From: Epiperipatus broadwayi
Taxonomy: Eukaryota; Onychophora; Udeonychophora; Euonychophora; Peripatidae
Direction of reading: 5' to 3'
DNA length: 64,000 bases
NCBI GenBank assembly: GCA_028023455.1
Contig: JAQFVV010012489.1
Location: 2,359,881-2,423,880, forward strand
In this document: piece after piece, positions 46,900 to 58,443 of the stretch
Layout of the letters: every line of letters begins with the position of its first letter
Position numbering within the stretch: the stretch's first letter is position 1
Notes under the pieces: generated by a model
Database searches by the model: none
Seen by the model: only the letters and a program-made list of their open reading frames with translations
Told to the model about the DNA's origin: nothing
Made by a program: the position numbers and the translations under genes

Positions 46900-48650
46900 T
46901 GCATCTTAATGCAGAATCTACTTCCTTTTAATTTTTTTATTAAGAAAAAAAATGCATACAATTACAGTATAAATCTTTTTGGTATACATTTGTTTAGGTT
47001 TTGTTACACTTATTACAACAATCATTAGTAAATAATTTTCCAAATTAGAAAATATACCCATTTGACACATTAGTTACAATTATTATGACAAATTAATTTC
47101 ATGAACAGAGCAGGAAGCTCCTCGTTCAAACTTAGTTTGTAACTACTAGTTTTATATCAGAACAACTGGCTCTTCATTTAGTGACTTAGCCAGTTGTCAT
47201 TATGTAGTTCATATTTTGATTGGGAGCAATCCTTTGTTATTCTCCATCTAACTGGATCATTTATTTTTTAACCTTGAATTAATATTTAATTAGCATGCCT
47301 GAGGATAGGCACTTCATCCAGTGGCTTAAGTTGCCCCCAAATGTCCCTGAAGAGCTTTTCCGGTGTTAACAAGCGATCCCTGAACATAGTCCTTTGAATA
47401 ATTTTTTATATATCTCCCATGATTCCTTACTTCCTTGCTTGAAAACAAAATAATTTCTAGTTAACCACATGGCATAAAGCAGGAAAAGTCCCATTCTAAT
47501 CGTAGCAAAACACCACTCATTATAGCATCTTTGATTCTTAGAATTTTCATGTTAACCGGCAGTACTCTGGTTGTAATATTTTGTCTAGCAGGACTCAAAA
47601 ATGGGCAAGCAATAAAAATATGTCCAATAGTTTCATCCGCTATTTTACATAAGCTACATACATAGTGGTTCTATTTTTATAACTTACCAAAAAATGATTG
47701 TTTTATGATAAGATCAATATGTTTGGCTTCTAAGTAGCAAAATTTTAATTTCCTGATTAGTAATCTGGTAGATAAATCAAGCTCAGTAGTTAATTTAGTA
47801 ATGATTATATGCATATATTTTTAAACTTGCCAGTAAGTGTTAGTATTGTAGATAATTGATGCTGTAACTTTGAAGAATTTGTTGGTGTATGCTAGAAGCT
47901 CCATAACCCATTTACTTTGTATGGGTGGCAGCATGTCAGTAGGTTCACTTTCATCATATAGTGAGTTCACTGGCAATTTTGCATTCATTGCCTTAAGCAT
48001 TGATAGGGATTTCTGAATAGCTCCATGGCCTACTTACTTTGTATGGGTGGCAGCAAGTCAGTAGGCTCAATCTCATCCTGTAGTGAGTCCACTGACAATC
48101 TTGCATTCATTGTCTTAAACATTGATAGGGATTTCTGAATAAAAAAGGTATTAAGATCATGCAACCCGAGCCCATTCAGGCCCTTCAGCCTCTGCATCTT
48201 GGTTAAACTGATGGTTACTGTTTTTCTCTTTCACAAGACACCAGTGCAGATCGAGTTTATGGCATTCTGAAAGGACCTGATTGGTTTAAGAAGTGGCATG
48301 AAGTAATTAATTTGTGGAAGCACTAACATGTTCCAAAGACCACATTGTAAAATCAGAAAACAACTATTAAAGATAACTTAATACTGGTTTACATTAAGAT
48401 ATTTTCTACATATAGGAATAACATTTTTACTTATTCCCATAGCTATATAATATGAATGAATTTTGGTGGACCAACAATTAATTTCAATTAATGGAGTCAA
48501 ATGCTTTGACTACATCAATAAAGGCAACATAAATTGCAATAATCATACAATTATTTACTTTAATTATTAAATCATCTACTGATCTTTCTCGGTCAACAGA
48601 TACAATCATTAATTATTATAAAAGCATTAAGTTTAGTAGTATGTTCATGT
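46900..48650 (-). mobile_element. Decayed non-LTR retrotransposon (LINE family III)
   Basis: Near 48600-48480 the minus strand reads VDRERSVDDLIIKVNNCMII then AIYVAFIDVVKAFDSI, an N-terminal reverse-transcriptase motif (consensus VAFIDFKKAFDS). Further along it reads LNAK/MLKAMNAKLPVNSLYDESEP then TDMLPPIQSKWVMEL, and near 47650-47550 LCKIADETIGHIFIACPFLS, a Cys/His motif like the zinc-binding segment after the RT domain (zf-RVT-like), then KILRIKDAIMSGVLLRLEWD. It contains a tandem duplication (about 47897-48140). Different from families I and II. Confidence 0.7.
47897..48140 (-). repeat. Tandem duplication inside LINE family III
   Basis: GGGTGGCAGCA.GTCAGTAGG...GATAGGGATTTCTGAATA appears at 47925-48020 and 48045-48141. 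On the minus strand it translates twice as SL-M-(K)-MNA-L-V-SL-DE-EPTD(M/L)LPPIQSK. Unit about 120 bp. Confidence 0.8.
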
Positions 48651-49645
48651 GTGTGTGTGTGTGTAGTTATAAAGAGGGAAGTATAATTAGTGAAAGTTTT
48701 TGCTTTCCCTAAATAAATAAAACTCGTTTTAAAAAACCTGGCAAAATGTTGAACTCTTAAATTTGTTCTTTGTTTTGGAATAAACTCAAGAATGAGTTTA
48801 GTGTTAGATGAATGTCATCGTGGTTAATGATTATAAATAAACTCCGTCAAGCATTTCTTTACCACCCACAAATTATTTAGCACCAGAGAAACAAAATCAC
48901 TCATGACACTTTATAATAATTTGTTGTTTTTTTTTTCTTAAAAAAAAAATAAAATAAAATTAAGCAGTTAATAATGGCTGTGAGAGAATAAATTTATATC
49001 CAAATGATAGTAGTTTATTATTTAGAAAATGAAAACAAAAATCAAAATCATTATTCATTAAGTAACAATTATTGCTGCAGTTTATATAAAAAATGTAGAT
49101 AATGTCATCAGTATAAAAAAATAATTATTACAATAGATTCAATAAATATAAAAACTATAAATAAATAGTAGTAATTCAGTTTTTAAAAGTAAATATCAAA
49201 CAAGTGAGAAATTTTAATTAAAGAGGTATATATATATATATAACTATAAACATATATAAAAGCGATTTGTTTAATCTGCTTGCTATGCCCAACGACCAAG
49301 TTTGAATCTATAGAACCAGATCATAGATTCGACCGCTTTTCAATGGAAAAAAAAATATTTTTTTTCTTTTTAAGCTTCAAATGATATTTACTTTAAGTTA
49401 GAAAAATATATCCAATTCATTAATAAAAAATATTGACTATAAAATGAGTATTTAGCTATTAATAGTCAGTGGATAAAACAAGACGAGAATACTGTTCAAA
49501 CTCACACTACCATGCACTGCAATTGCATGCCTTATGAGTAATGCCTTTTTTCCACTGTCTTCTATGAGAGCCTCTTAGAGAAAACTTTGATTTACAAAAT
49601 ATATAAATATAATGCTTGCTACTCTAAAATAGTACAAAAGTGTTT
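48651..49645. other. A+T-rich stretch with simple repeats
   Basis: A short (GT)n run lies at about 48649-48664. A weak tRNA-like segment (GTTTGAATCTATAGAACC, AGATTCGACCGC) occurs near 49300-49340. No gene seen. Confidence 0.45.
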
Positions 49646-49649
49646 GGAA

Positions 49650-50603
49650 ATGAAAGGTGACTTTGATTCCTATATGAGTTCTTAAAGAAACCAAGCAATG
49701 GACTAAAGTCCGTTCCTATGTTTTTGTTACCGCAGTTGTTTATTATATGATATGGTAATCTAATATGTATGAGTTGCTCATCGACATTCATCAAATAGTG
49801 TGCTAAGTCTTTTAGCTTTTTATTTCTTAGTATAAAACGAAGAAACGCCATAGTTTTCTTCTGTTGCCTGATAGTTCTTAACCGAATCATCAGTTGTGTT
49901 TTCTTGAAAGGAGGATTAATGCATGTGTGAATATATTTTAGATTTTTATAATTGTGAAAAAAAATTATGGCCCTTAAACTCAAAACACTTAAAAATCATC
50001 ACTTAGGGCAATAGTGGTGGTTGAAGGCAGAAGATGCTAAAAATCTTATTGTTGATCTATGCTGCAATTAGATGATCTTTTTATTTAGCTATGTACAACT
50101 GCAGACCACTTTTGGATAAAGAAAGAGTACATGAAATGCAAGAACTGTCGAATATTAAATACAATATTGTAGAATGTTTGGGTGTATTTTATGATGAAAG
50201 AACCAACCTTAGAAACAATTATGGAGATTGATGGTCCATCAGATAGAGTGTTAGGACTACTTATTGAATTTATTGAAAAACACCAAATTCATATAATGCA
50301 GGTTACATCCCAACAAATTTTCATTGAGATAAAAAAGCAAAAAAATATATATATATAGATTGATAAATTGCTTTTGATCACATCAAACACATTTAAAATT
50401 GTCATGGGAGAATGTTGAAATTATAATTAAAAAATAAAAGTAATATGAATAATTTTGCCTATAGTGACAAAAATGAGAGGAAACATGATTTATGGAATTT
50501 GCAGAAATTTTTTTTTATATAACTATGAATTCTATTTTTATCTAAAATACTCATCAGAAATAGACATTGCAAAATTTGAATAAAAATTTGGCAAAATTGG
50601 ATT
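49650..50603 (+). mobile_element. RTE-like LINE (copy E), 5' half
   Basis: Leader words match copy A: TTTGATTCCT, AAGAAACCAAG, TTGCTCATC, GTTGCCTGATAG, AATTATGGCCCTTA. Coding region follows: TACAACTGCAGACCACTTTT (YNCRPLL, copy A YNSRSLS), GATTGATGGTCCATCAGATA, GTCATGGGAGAA and GAGGAAACATGATTTATGGA. Continues to AAAATTGGATTAT, where copy A continues ATTTTGAC but this copy is interrupted. Many stops. Confidence 0.78.
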
Positions 50604-52077
50604 ATCCTCCATCAGTGAAAGAATGTCTCTTGACAATAGAGACACTCTGTCCATTCAAAATGCCATTAAAACTGGCATTTACTCAATTATCAAAATTGAT
50701 ATTTTTCTCTTATTTGCAGTCTGGCTTACCAGGTATAAGTTTCTATTTGAGCAAGCAAACTCCAATGTAACTGAAACTTTCATAGATCTATTGAAAAGTA
50801 TTTGCATTAGAGATCCACTTACTAGCTCCTGACTGGCTACACAAGGAATTAATTGTAGTCCAGAGTCGATTTTGCACATTATGTAACCATCACCATAACT
50901 ACAGTCACACTCCTGTTAGTTTCACATCCTGCTTTAGACTTAGAATTTTCATAAATTCAAGCCTCTAGTTTTTTTTCAAATGTCTCAATAAATCTTCAAT
51001 ATTTGAAAAAAAAATGTAAGAATTATAATAAAATGGAGATTATGGTAAAATCTTAACAAACTATGTATAAACTAATATAAAACTGTCAATAGACAAAAAG
51101 TATAGAATTGACCCATCTTTATTTTAGGTTGGATCATATTTAATCAATCAATTTATTGATGCTACAATGTTGAATGTAAATTTTATATGTTAATGTGATT
51201 TCAGTATGAATGTATGCCATTCTGAAATCACTATAAACTATCAGAGGACAAAGGCTGTACCTCATTTTTTTACAACTCCCTCAATATAGAAAATGACAAA
51301 TAATAAATATAAATAACAATAGCTCTAATGTAAATGAAATTAAAGTAGAAGTTACTGTGAAATCCTTGCAAAATCCTTGCAAGCTATATATAAATCAATA
51401 TAAGCTTCTAATAAATGGAAAAGTAAGGAGGATATTCCCATGTACTCTAACTTGAATAAAATTTAAGCATTCAATTTATAAATATGTTGCAATGCAGACC
51501 AATAATTCTTTATGCTATCATTATTTCAGTACAACTGTAAGCCATTCTAAAATCTGGGATTGTTAAAAATGAGTCATGGCTTCTATGCTTTGATTGTTTA
51601 TAGTTATTTCATAATAAGTTATATTTATACTCAAATCAAACTAATGTATAGAATTTATACTCTACATTCTAAGATGTCAATAAATGGAATGCTTAAATAT
51701 GATTTGAGCTAAAAGTACAAGTAGATCCACTCTGAACTTTTTTACGTTTTTACAGGTTTATATTAGTTTTTACATAGTTCTTTGATCATTTACAGTAACT
51801 TCCACATAAATTTAAATTATATTTAAATTTGTGTTTATACAAATGAGGCCAAACTTTTCAGAATGGTTTATGGTTGTACTGAAATTGTGTCAGCATACAG
51901 AATTCATGCTATATGTGATAATGGGACACTAAATTGTATGTGTGAAGATGATCTGAACTAAAGTACAGATGGATCCATCCTGTATGTTTTCATTTATTGA
52001 CAGGTTTATGTTAATATACACAGAGCTTGCTGGAAACTTACAACAACTTCCACTTCAATGTAACATAATTTGATCTT
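50604..52077. repeat. 1.5-kb repeat cluster inserted in LINE copy E
   Basis: Four diverged units share GAAGTTACTGT, a TATAAA.TAATATAA core and a GGATCCATC/TGTACT segment: two in plus orientation (about 51020-51240, 51330-51550) and two inverted (about 51690-51880, 51930-52077). The ++-- layout makes a long imperfect foldback. The left part (50620-50660) has a small TGTCTC...GAGACA hairpin. The 67-69-codon frames here are not genes. Confidence 0.65.
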
Positions 52078-52700
52078 TTATTATTTATATTTAAGAATTG
52101 TGATATTCTTAATAGATTCAACACAGGAATGAATCATTGATTAGTGAAATATATATGTTAATGTATCAGATATCCAGTTTATTAATAAAGTATTGAAAGT
52201 TGACATTTTTAATCTTTAAAAACATTCCAATGAATATGAATTATCTTCCTCAATTTTAGAATATTAACTTACTTAGAAAATGATCAAACTTAGGTGAGAT
52301 CAATGGAAAATAAAAAATATTCTACTAAGAACTGCAACAAAGGTAGCTATTTTATATAAAAAAGGAATTCATTGGATTAAATTTTCAACTGAAGCAAAAC
52401 AATATATTGTATTAAGAAAGTAAGGATATAAGATTTTTAATAATAATTCATTAAGAAAATAAAATATCTGGGGTTTAATAAAATAGGAAGAGAAAAAAAT
52501 TAATGTGTGAAAGAACTCTTAATATTGAAAAAAAGTTGTTTAACCAATACAAAGAAAAGATGGAACTATTATTAAAAAGAAGGATGTCATCATGGAGCAT
52601 GTGAAGGTGTTCTATATATGAAGCTATTTTTATTTACTTGTTCAAAGTTGCTATTAAAATGAGTAAAAATTAACTCTTAGAGAATTTAAATTATAAACCA
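52078..52700 (+). mobile_element. RTE-like LINE (copy E), continuation
   Basis: Resumes with AATTGTGATATTCTTAATAG and TTCAACACAGGAATGAATCA (copy A 12230-12270), then AACTGCAACAAAGGTAGCT (copy A 12485), TTCAACTGAAGC, and a decayed equivalent of copy A 12780-12830. Ends before the reverse transcriptase. Confidence 0.72.
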
Positions 52701-52929
52701 ATTTAAATGGGACTGTGAGGATATTTCTGAATTACTATTTGTGGTAGTAAAAATATCATTGTGTAATCTACATCCAGATGAGATCTTGGTTAAGCGAATT
52801 AAAGTAGATTGATTATTTCTTTACAATGAAGATTATTTAGTACTAGGGGTTGTTGTAATAAATGGCTTGCATTTTGGAAGCGTGTCAGTTTGTTGCTAAA
52901 AAATAATGTAAAGTATATTTATAAATATA

Positions 52930-53448
52930 GGGGCAGACTTTCAAGCCCCTTCACTATCCACACTATCTTATACTACTGATACATATGACCACACACCTAT
53001 AGAAAAGACAAATAATTACCAATATTCACATTTCATGCTAAACCAGCACTCATCAGTTGGTACATATTACCTTCTCCCATACATATATATAATTAGTACT
53101 CAGTTTATATTAAGATAACAAATCCTTACACTTTAATGGACAACAATATTGGCATCAGCATGGGATTTGGGAATTCTATCAGATTTTCAATGGTATGGAT
53201 GGCTGAGGAGTTGGAGATTGGAGTAGGTTGAAGCCTGTCCATTAAAGTGTAACGATTTGCTATCTTAATATAAACTGAGTACTGATTATATATATATGTA
53301 TGGGAGATGATAATCTGGACCAACTGATGAGTGCTGGTTTAGCACGAAATCCGGATATTGGTGATTATTTATCTTTTCTACATGTGTGGGGTCATGTGTA
53401 TTGGTAGTATGAGATAGTGTGGATAGGGAAGGGGCTCGAAAGTCTGAC
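52930..53448. mobile_element. Foldback element, family A, long-arm copy
   Basis: Arms 52930-53143 and 53236-53448 (about 214 bp each) are inverted copies, longer than the 91-bp arms of the copy at 6736. The centre holds the shared block in inverse orientation (TCAGATTTTCAATGG, GAGTTGGAGATTGGAGTAGG). The shared words TCATCAGTTGGTC and TTATATTAAGATA link all three copies. Confidence 0.85.
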
Positions 53449-54620
53449 TTCAAGTCTCTTACATTTACAATTACGCTCCAGGTTTAAGTGTGCCTGGTAC
53501 TTCAAATCTTGTTTATTTATAACAAAATAATGCAAAAGCTTATTAAAAGTTGTGATGTTCCTCTAAACTAGTTACATACTCGGAATACATAACCAATAGT
53601 AATTATTATCAATGATTAAATAACATCCCTTTAGCATTATAGTTTATTGATATAACCATAGATAACTAACCGTAAATGCAAATAAAGGTTTTTTTTTTTT
53701 TTTATATTAACACAGAAGAAAATATATACAGCACATATATCTCAAAATCACTCGAAGTTATTAAATTTTCTTTAAAAATGCAAAACAATTTTCTTTAAAT
53801 ATAAATACGGCTAAAAAAAATATCTTAACAAAGTTTGAAAAAAGAAATAAATAAATATAAAAATGCTGGTTAAACTCAAATACAGATTCACGATTTTTTT
53901 TTTTAAATTCCGCGTGAAATGAACTTTTCCTGGTGAATAGAACAACCGCCATGCCAAGATTTTTTTGGTGAGATGAGCGTGCAAATTTTTTTATAGACAT
54001 TTTAACATTCAAAACAAAAAAAAAAAGCAATCACGTTTTAAATGATGTTAAACTAAAAGACAAAAAAATAAACACAAACCGAAAGAAAAGAAAATAAACA
54101 AAAAAAAAAATTGAAATATAGAAGAATTTCAATTTGATATTTTAAAAAAATATTTTCAAATATATTAAATTTTACTTAAAAGAAGATAACAATAATAAAT
54201 TTCTTATATATATATATTATTTTGAGAATAGTCCAGCATATTAAAAGTGTTATATATAATACATAAGAGATGCATTCAGTTCGTATGTATTTTGCATATA
54301 TTTACTTCAGATTCTTTTGTAATTAAAATAAAGCTAAATAATCCATTGTAAAATTTTGTGTTTACAAAATATAAATAATAAAATCATTAACTGCTTGGTA
54401 TAACACGTCACAGAAATAATGGGTTAAATGTCAATACAGAAATCTTTAAAATTTAAGTCTATCATTCTATTCTCTGCTAACCCACACAGATTATAGTTTG
54501 TATTCACAGGGTGGAAAGAAATAGCAAACTCTCAATGATGATGATCAAATACTTAATTGTATAAATGCACTATCTGCTTTTAGGTAAAGAATATAATGAA
54601 TGTTATTTATATCAACATAA
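53449..54620. other. A+T-rich stretch with no clear gene
   Basis: A minus-strand 89-codon frame (53761-54030) contains a less A+T-biased patch (53920-54000, CACGCTCATCTCACC, TGGCATGGCGGTTG read on minus) but no family signature. Poly-T and TA tracts elsewhere. Confidence 0.4.
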
Positions 54621-54624
54621 GAAA

Positions 54625-55395
54625 TATAACATGATCACCATTTTTTATACTTAAGCTGTTAATACAGTTGTAAATTGTCTGTACAGTAATGCCAACCTGT
54701 GGAAGCCTTAGAAGGTTTGTGCATAAAATTTCTACATAGTGCCTATTCATCAAATATCCCCAGACTAGTTTCTAGCTTATGGCTTTCATTAGTGAAGAAC
54801 CTTGGATCTAAGAGCACTGCATTTAGATCTTAAGATCTAATGTAACCCACCAGCAAACACCTTTTACTGTTTAGTTAACTGTAAAGCTATGATCCCAAAA
54901 TAAAAACACAACAATGTTTTCAATCCAAGCTAATTTTCTTGCACAATCATATAGATCTGAGTCTAGCTCAGCAACCATTCATTTTGATGCCTTTGGTTTT
55001 TAAAAACCACTGTCATGATTATCTATATTACCATTTTCTCTGTTTCCACAAGCTGTTAATACAATAGCAAACTCTCCATACATGAGTGATATACATGCAA
55101 ATGAGCTTGGATTGAAAACATTATTTGTTTTTTTTTTATCTTGGGCCCATAGCTTTAGCATTAATTACATAGATAAAAGATAACTGCTGGAGGGTTCCTT
55201 TAAATCCTAAAATGTAGATGCAGTGCTCTCAGATTCAAAGCTTCTCACTAATAAAAGCCACAAGCTAAAATATAGTCTGGGGATATTGAATAAATAGGTA
55301 TTAGATAAAGATTTTATGTACAAACCTTCTTGCATTTATTGATTACTAAGGCTTGCACTGGGTGGCACTGCTACATAGAAAGTTTGCCACTGTAG
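54625..55395. mobile_element. Hairpin retroposon, family B, longest copy
   Basis: A roughly 770-bp foldback: ATGATCACCATTTTTTATAC, CCCCAGACTAGTTTCTAGCT, ATTAGTGAAGAACCTTGGAT, GTTTTCAATCCAAGCT in the left part recur inverted at the right (AGCTTGGATTGAAAACATTA, GTGCTCTCAGATTCAAAGCT, CTGGGGATATTGAA). The centre includes a further CTGTTAATACAATAGCAAAC end-like segment (55040), suggesting one copy nested or inverted against another. Confidence 0.8.
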
Positions 55396-56890
55396 ATACA
55401 TTTTACTTATAAAAACCATCAAGTGTGATTAACTCTAATAATATATGTATAATGAAAATGTTGGTTACATGCAAGTACAATCATGAGAAGTTTTGTCTGT
55501 TATTGACTGTGGTGAATTCCCAAAGCAATTTCACAACTAAGAAAGTAAATAATTAAAGAAATCAAATAAAATTGTAATATTCTTTCAAATTTTTGGAACT
55601 CTTATAAGCTTACTGCTGAGATGCTTATATGCTGACCTCTCAAGTAAGTGCTAACTACAACTATTGTACTCAGAAGGTAATTTGAATATTTAACACTGAT
55701 TTTATGTGTAAACAAAATAATATAGGGATCCATCTGTAGTACTTAATTCATCCCTTTGTAACTCAAACATCAATTGATTTTGCAAGTAATTAACTTTAGG
55801 ATAAAAATAAACATGGCATTAATATGTGTAAAAGCATTTTTTTTCCAGATATTGTGTTTCTCTGAAAACAAGACTGGGATTTGTATTAATTTTTGCTTCA
55901 AGACACCTTACAGCTTATTTTCAGAGGATGTGCTATTTTTTCATGTACAAAAATATACATTTATTCATAATCTCAAACCAACCTCCCAAACATGTTTTGT
56001 CAGCAATGCCCTCTGTGAATATTTGAATTTTCAGCTAGTGATATTTACATTTATTTAAGTACAAAACTTGTCTGGGGTAAAAATATTATTCCATTCAAAC
56101 ATTAAATCAAGTATTAGTTGAAGACTTATGAGATAGGAGTGGTAACAAAAATGATTAAAGTTAAGAATGATTATTAATACAAAAGTGATGAAAAAATGCA
56201 AGCATAAAAATTCAGAAAACATTTCTGTATTTCATGCAGCATTAAATACAACTGTTACAACCATCAGCATACTGAAATATAAAAAATTATATAAGACACA
56301 ACAACAACCATCTTTTATCAAGAGCAGATCTCTTGAAAACACCAATTTATTAGTAACTGCCTTGCTTGGGTATTCTTCTTTAAAACTTTTCTTTAGGAAA
56401 AAGACTGATTTAATTTAAACTAAACTTTAATTATTAAAATCACTTCCATTTAGGGGAAAAACATTTAAGAAACAAAGGTGATTTTTTTTATTATAAAAGC
56501 TATGATAATAAAAAAACCCAAAATTAAGTCAATCATTCTAAATCTAAGTATTAAATATAAATAATTATCAAAAATTACATAAATGAAATTATAAATTGTT
56601 CAATATAATGGCTTCTGGGAGGTAAAATTTTAAAAGTTTTTTTAACTCTTTCATAAAATCAATAAATTGATTATCTTAAGTGTAAAATTCAGTTGTGAGG
56701 AAATTGTTTCTCTATGCATATAGAATTATGTTTGTTGAAAATGTTCAGTGGAATAATAAGTAATTTATATTTTCATTTACAGTATTTAAAGCATTAATAT
56801 CAATAATATTATTTACTTATGTATTCATTACTTTATAATTCAATACATATATTATGTACTTCAACAAACAAAACAAAATCTGTTCATCTG
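55396..56890. other. A+T-rich stretch with a family-D trace
   Basis: 55989-56040 (TGTTTTGTCAGCAATGCCCT...TTTTCAGCTAGTG) matches part of family D near 20302-20437. Two frames of 83 and 94 codons have no recognisable motifs. Confidence 0.4.
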
Positions 56891-56894
56891 ACTG

Positions 56895-57003
56895 ACTATC
56901 TTAACTAGGGCTTATATTTGGGGTAGGGCTTATAATACAAGCATTCTGAAAAATCATGCTAGGGCTTCTTTTCTGGTTTGGCCTTATTTTCAAAGAAACG
57001 AGC
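56895..57003 (+). mobile_element. Short dispersed element with AGGGCTTAT motifs
   Basis: ATCTTAACTAGGGCTTATAT, GGGGTAGGGCTTATAATACA, TCTGAAAAATCATGCTAGGG and GGCCTTATTTTC occur in series. This wording resembles, from memory, a short non-autonomous element found in several animal genomes, but I cannot name it. No terminal repeats or duplication identified. Confidence 0.4.
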
Positions 57004-58440
57004 AAAAATATTATTTCAAAAAATGATTGTGCATTAAACTCATTTGACTAACCCAAGTTAATATGGAGCAGTTAAATCAAGCTAGAAATCCATTTATTTA
57101 GCAAGAATTGGGTGGTTGTGTAAATTTCTTATAAATTGGTTATCTAAAAAATTCCTATATTTTTTGAAAAATTTTAAACTATCTAAAATAGATTTTTGTA
57201 CAAATTCCAGATTATGAGCTCAGTAGAAAATAGACCAAGCAACACACCATGAGGCTCATAATCTTGTATGCATTTTAGAATTATCAATAAAAAAATTAGT
57301 CAATTAAGATATAACTGGCACTTATATATATTGTAAAAGATGAAAATGATAGCCATTAGGTGAAAAGAAAGGAAAAGAAAATAAATAATCTGGCTTCTTG
57401 TAGCAAAACTATAGTATAGAAAGGATTAATATTTTCTGTATAAAAGTAAATTATTACAGATTGGTGATAAAATAAAGAACTGTTCTAAAATTTAAACTGA
57501 AGTTTGAAAAATATGAAGCTGCACAATATATTAATTATACAACCATGTATATAGTAAGGATATATATATATATATATATGTTAGAATAAGTAAATCATAA
57601 ACAAAAAAAAAGGATTTAATTAATATGAAAATATAAGTTTAAATAAGCTGTTAAATTTAGGATGAGATTATTTTAATATAATCATGATTGCCTGATCTAA
57701 TAAACTGCATAAGAATTATCAAACAAAAGTTGTAAATTATTGTTATTGACCTAGGAAGTCTGGTTAATAACTGATATAAAAAAGTTCTTAGTTTTTAATC
57801 TATGGTATATGCATAGGTGAGATGGGATAGAACATATTCTAAACAAAATCTGTCATCATTTCTTTCAGGAAAAAAAAACAAAATGTGGAAAAACCATTTA
57901 ACATGTCCAGATAAAATATTTGCTTTGTCTCATCAGTATGAAATCTCTCCATACCTGTATGGAGGCAGATTACAAATCTAATTAAAAACAAATGATATCT
58001 GATTCAAGATAATTTTCTTTCCTGTTACTGATCAAATCAAATTTTATAACATTTTAGAATATATTAGATTCAGGCATGCTTACACCTCTAAACTAGTGTT
58101 TCTCAACTGTCATGGTATCTTTAATCTAGCTCATTATATCTCATGGTACCCATGAGGAAAATATTTATTTTTTAAAATTGATTTATTTTGTAATTACTAA
58201 TTACATGACAGAGATTATAATTTTTTATTGTTAATTTTTATTTATTCATTAATTAATGACATGAAAATGAACATAATTTAAATTTAGACTAAACTTTAAA
58301 GCATTTTATTTTAATGTTGCTATATTCAGATACAAAATAAAATATAATTCAGTTACTAAATAAGATGGAAAAGCAATTTTGTTTCTAATACATATACTGT
58401 TTTATAAATGTAAAATTTAACTGTTGTGGCAATTTTATTT
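57004..58440. other. A+T-rich stretch with no recognisable gene
   Basis: Contains a (TA)n tract near 57562-57580. At 58096 AGTGTTTCTCAAC resembles a hAT end but no partner end was found. Confidence 0.4.
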
Positions 58441-58443
58441 CAG

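Noticed and set aside
53761-54030. 89-codon minus-strand frame as a small gene
   Set aside because: Phe/Lys-rich low-complexity translation; no motif or splice support.
58096-58160. hAT-like end AGTGTTTCTCAAC
   Set aside because: No inverted partner or 8-bp duplication found within reach.
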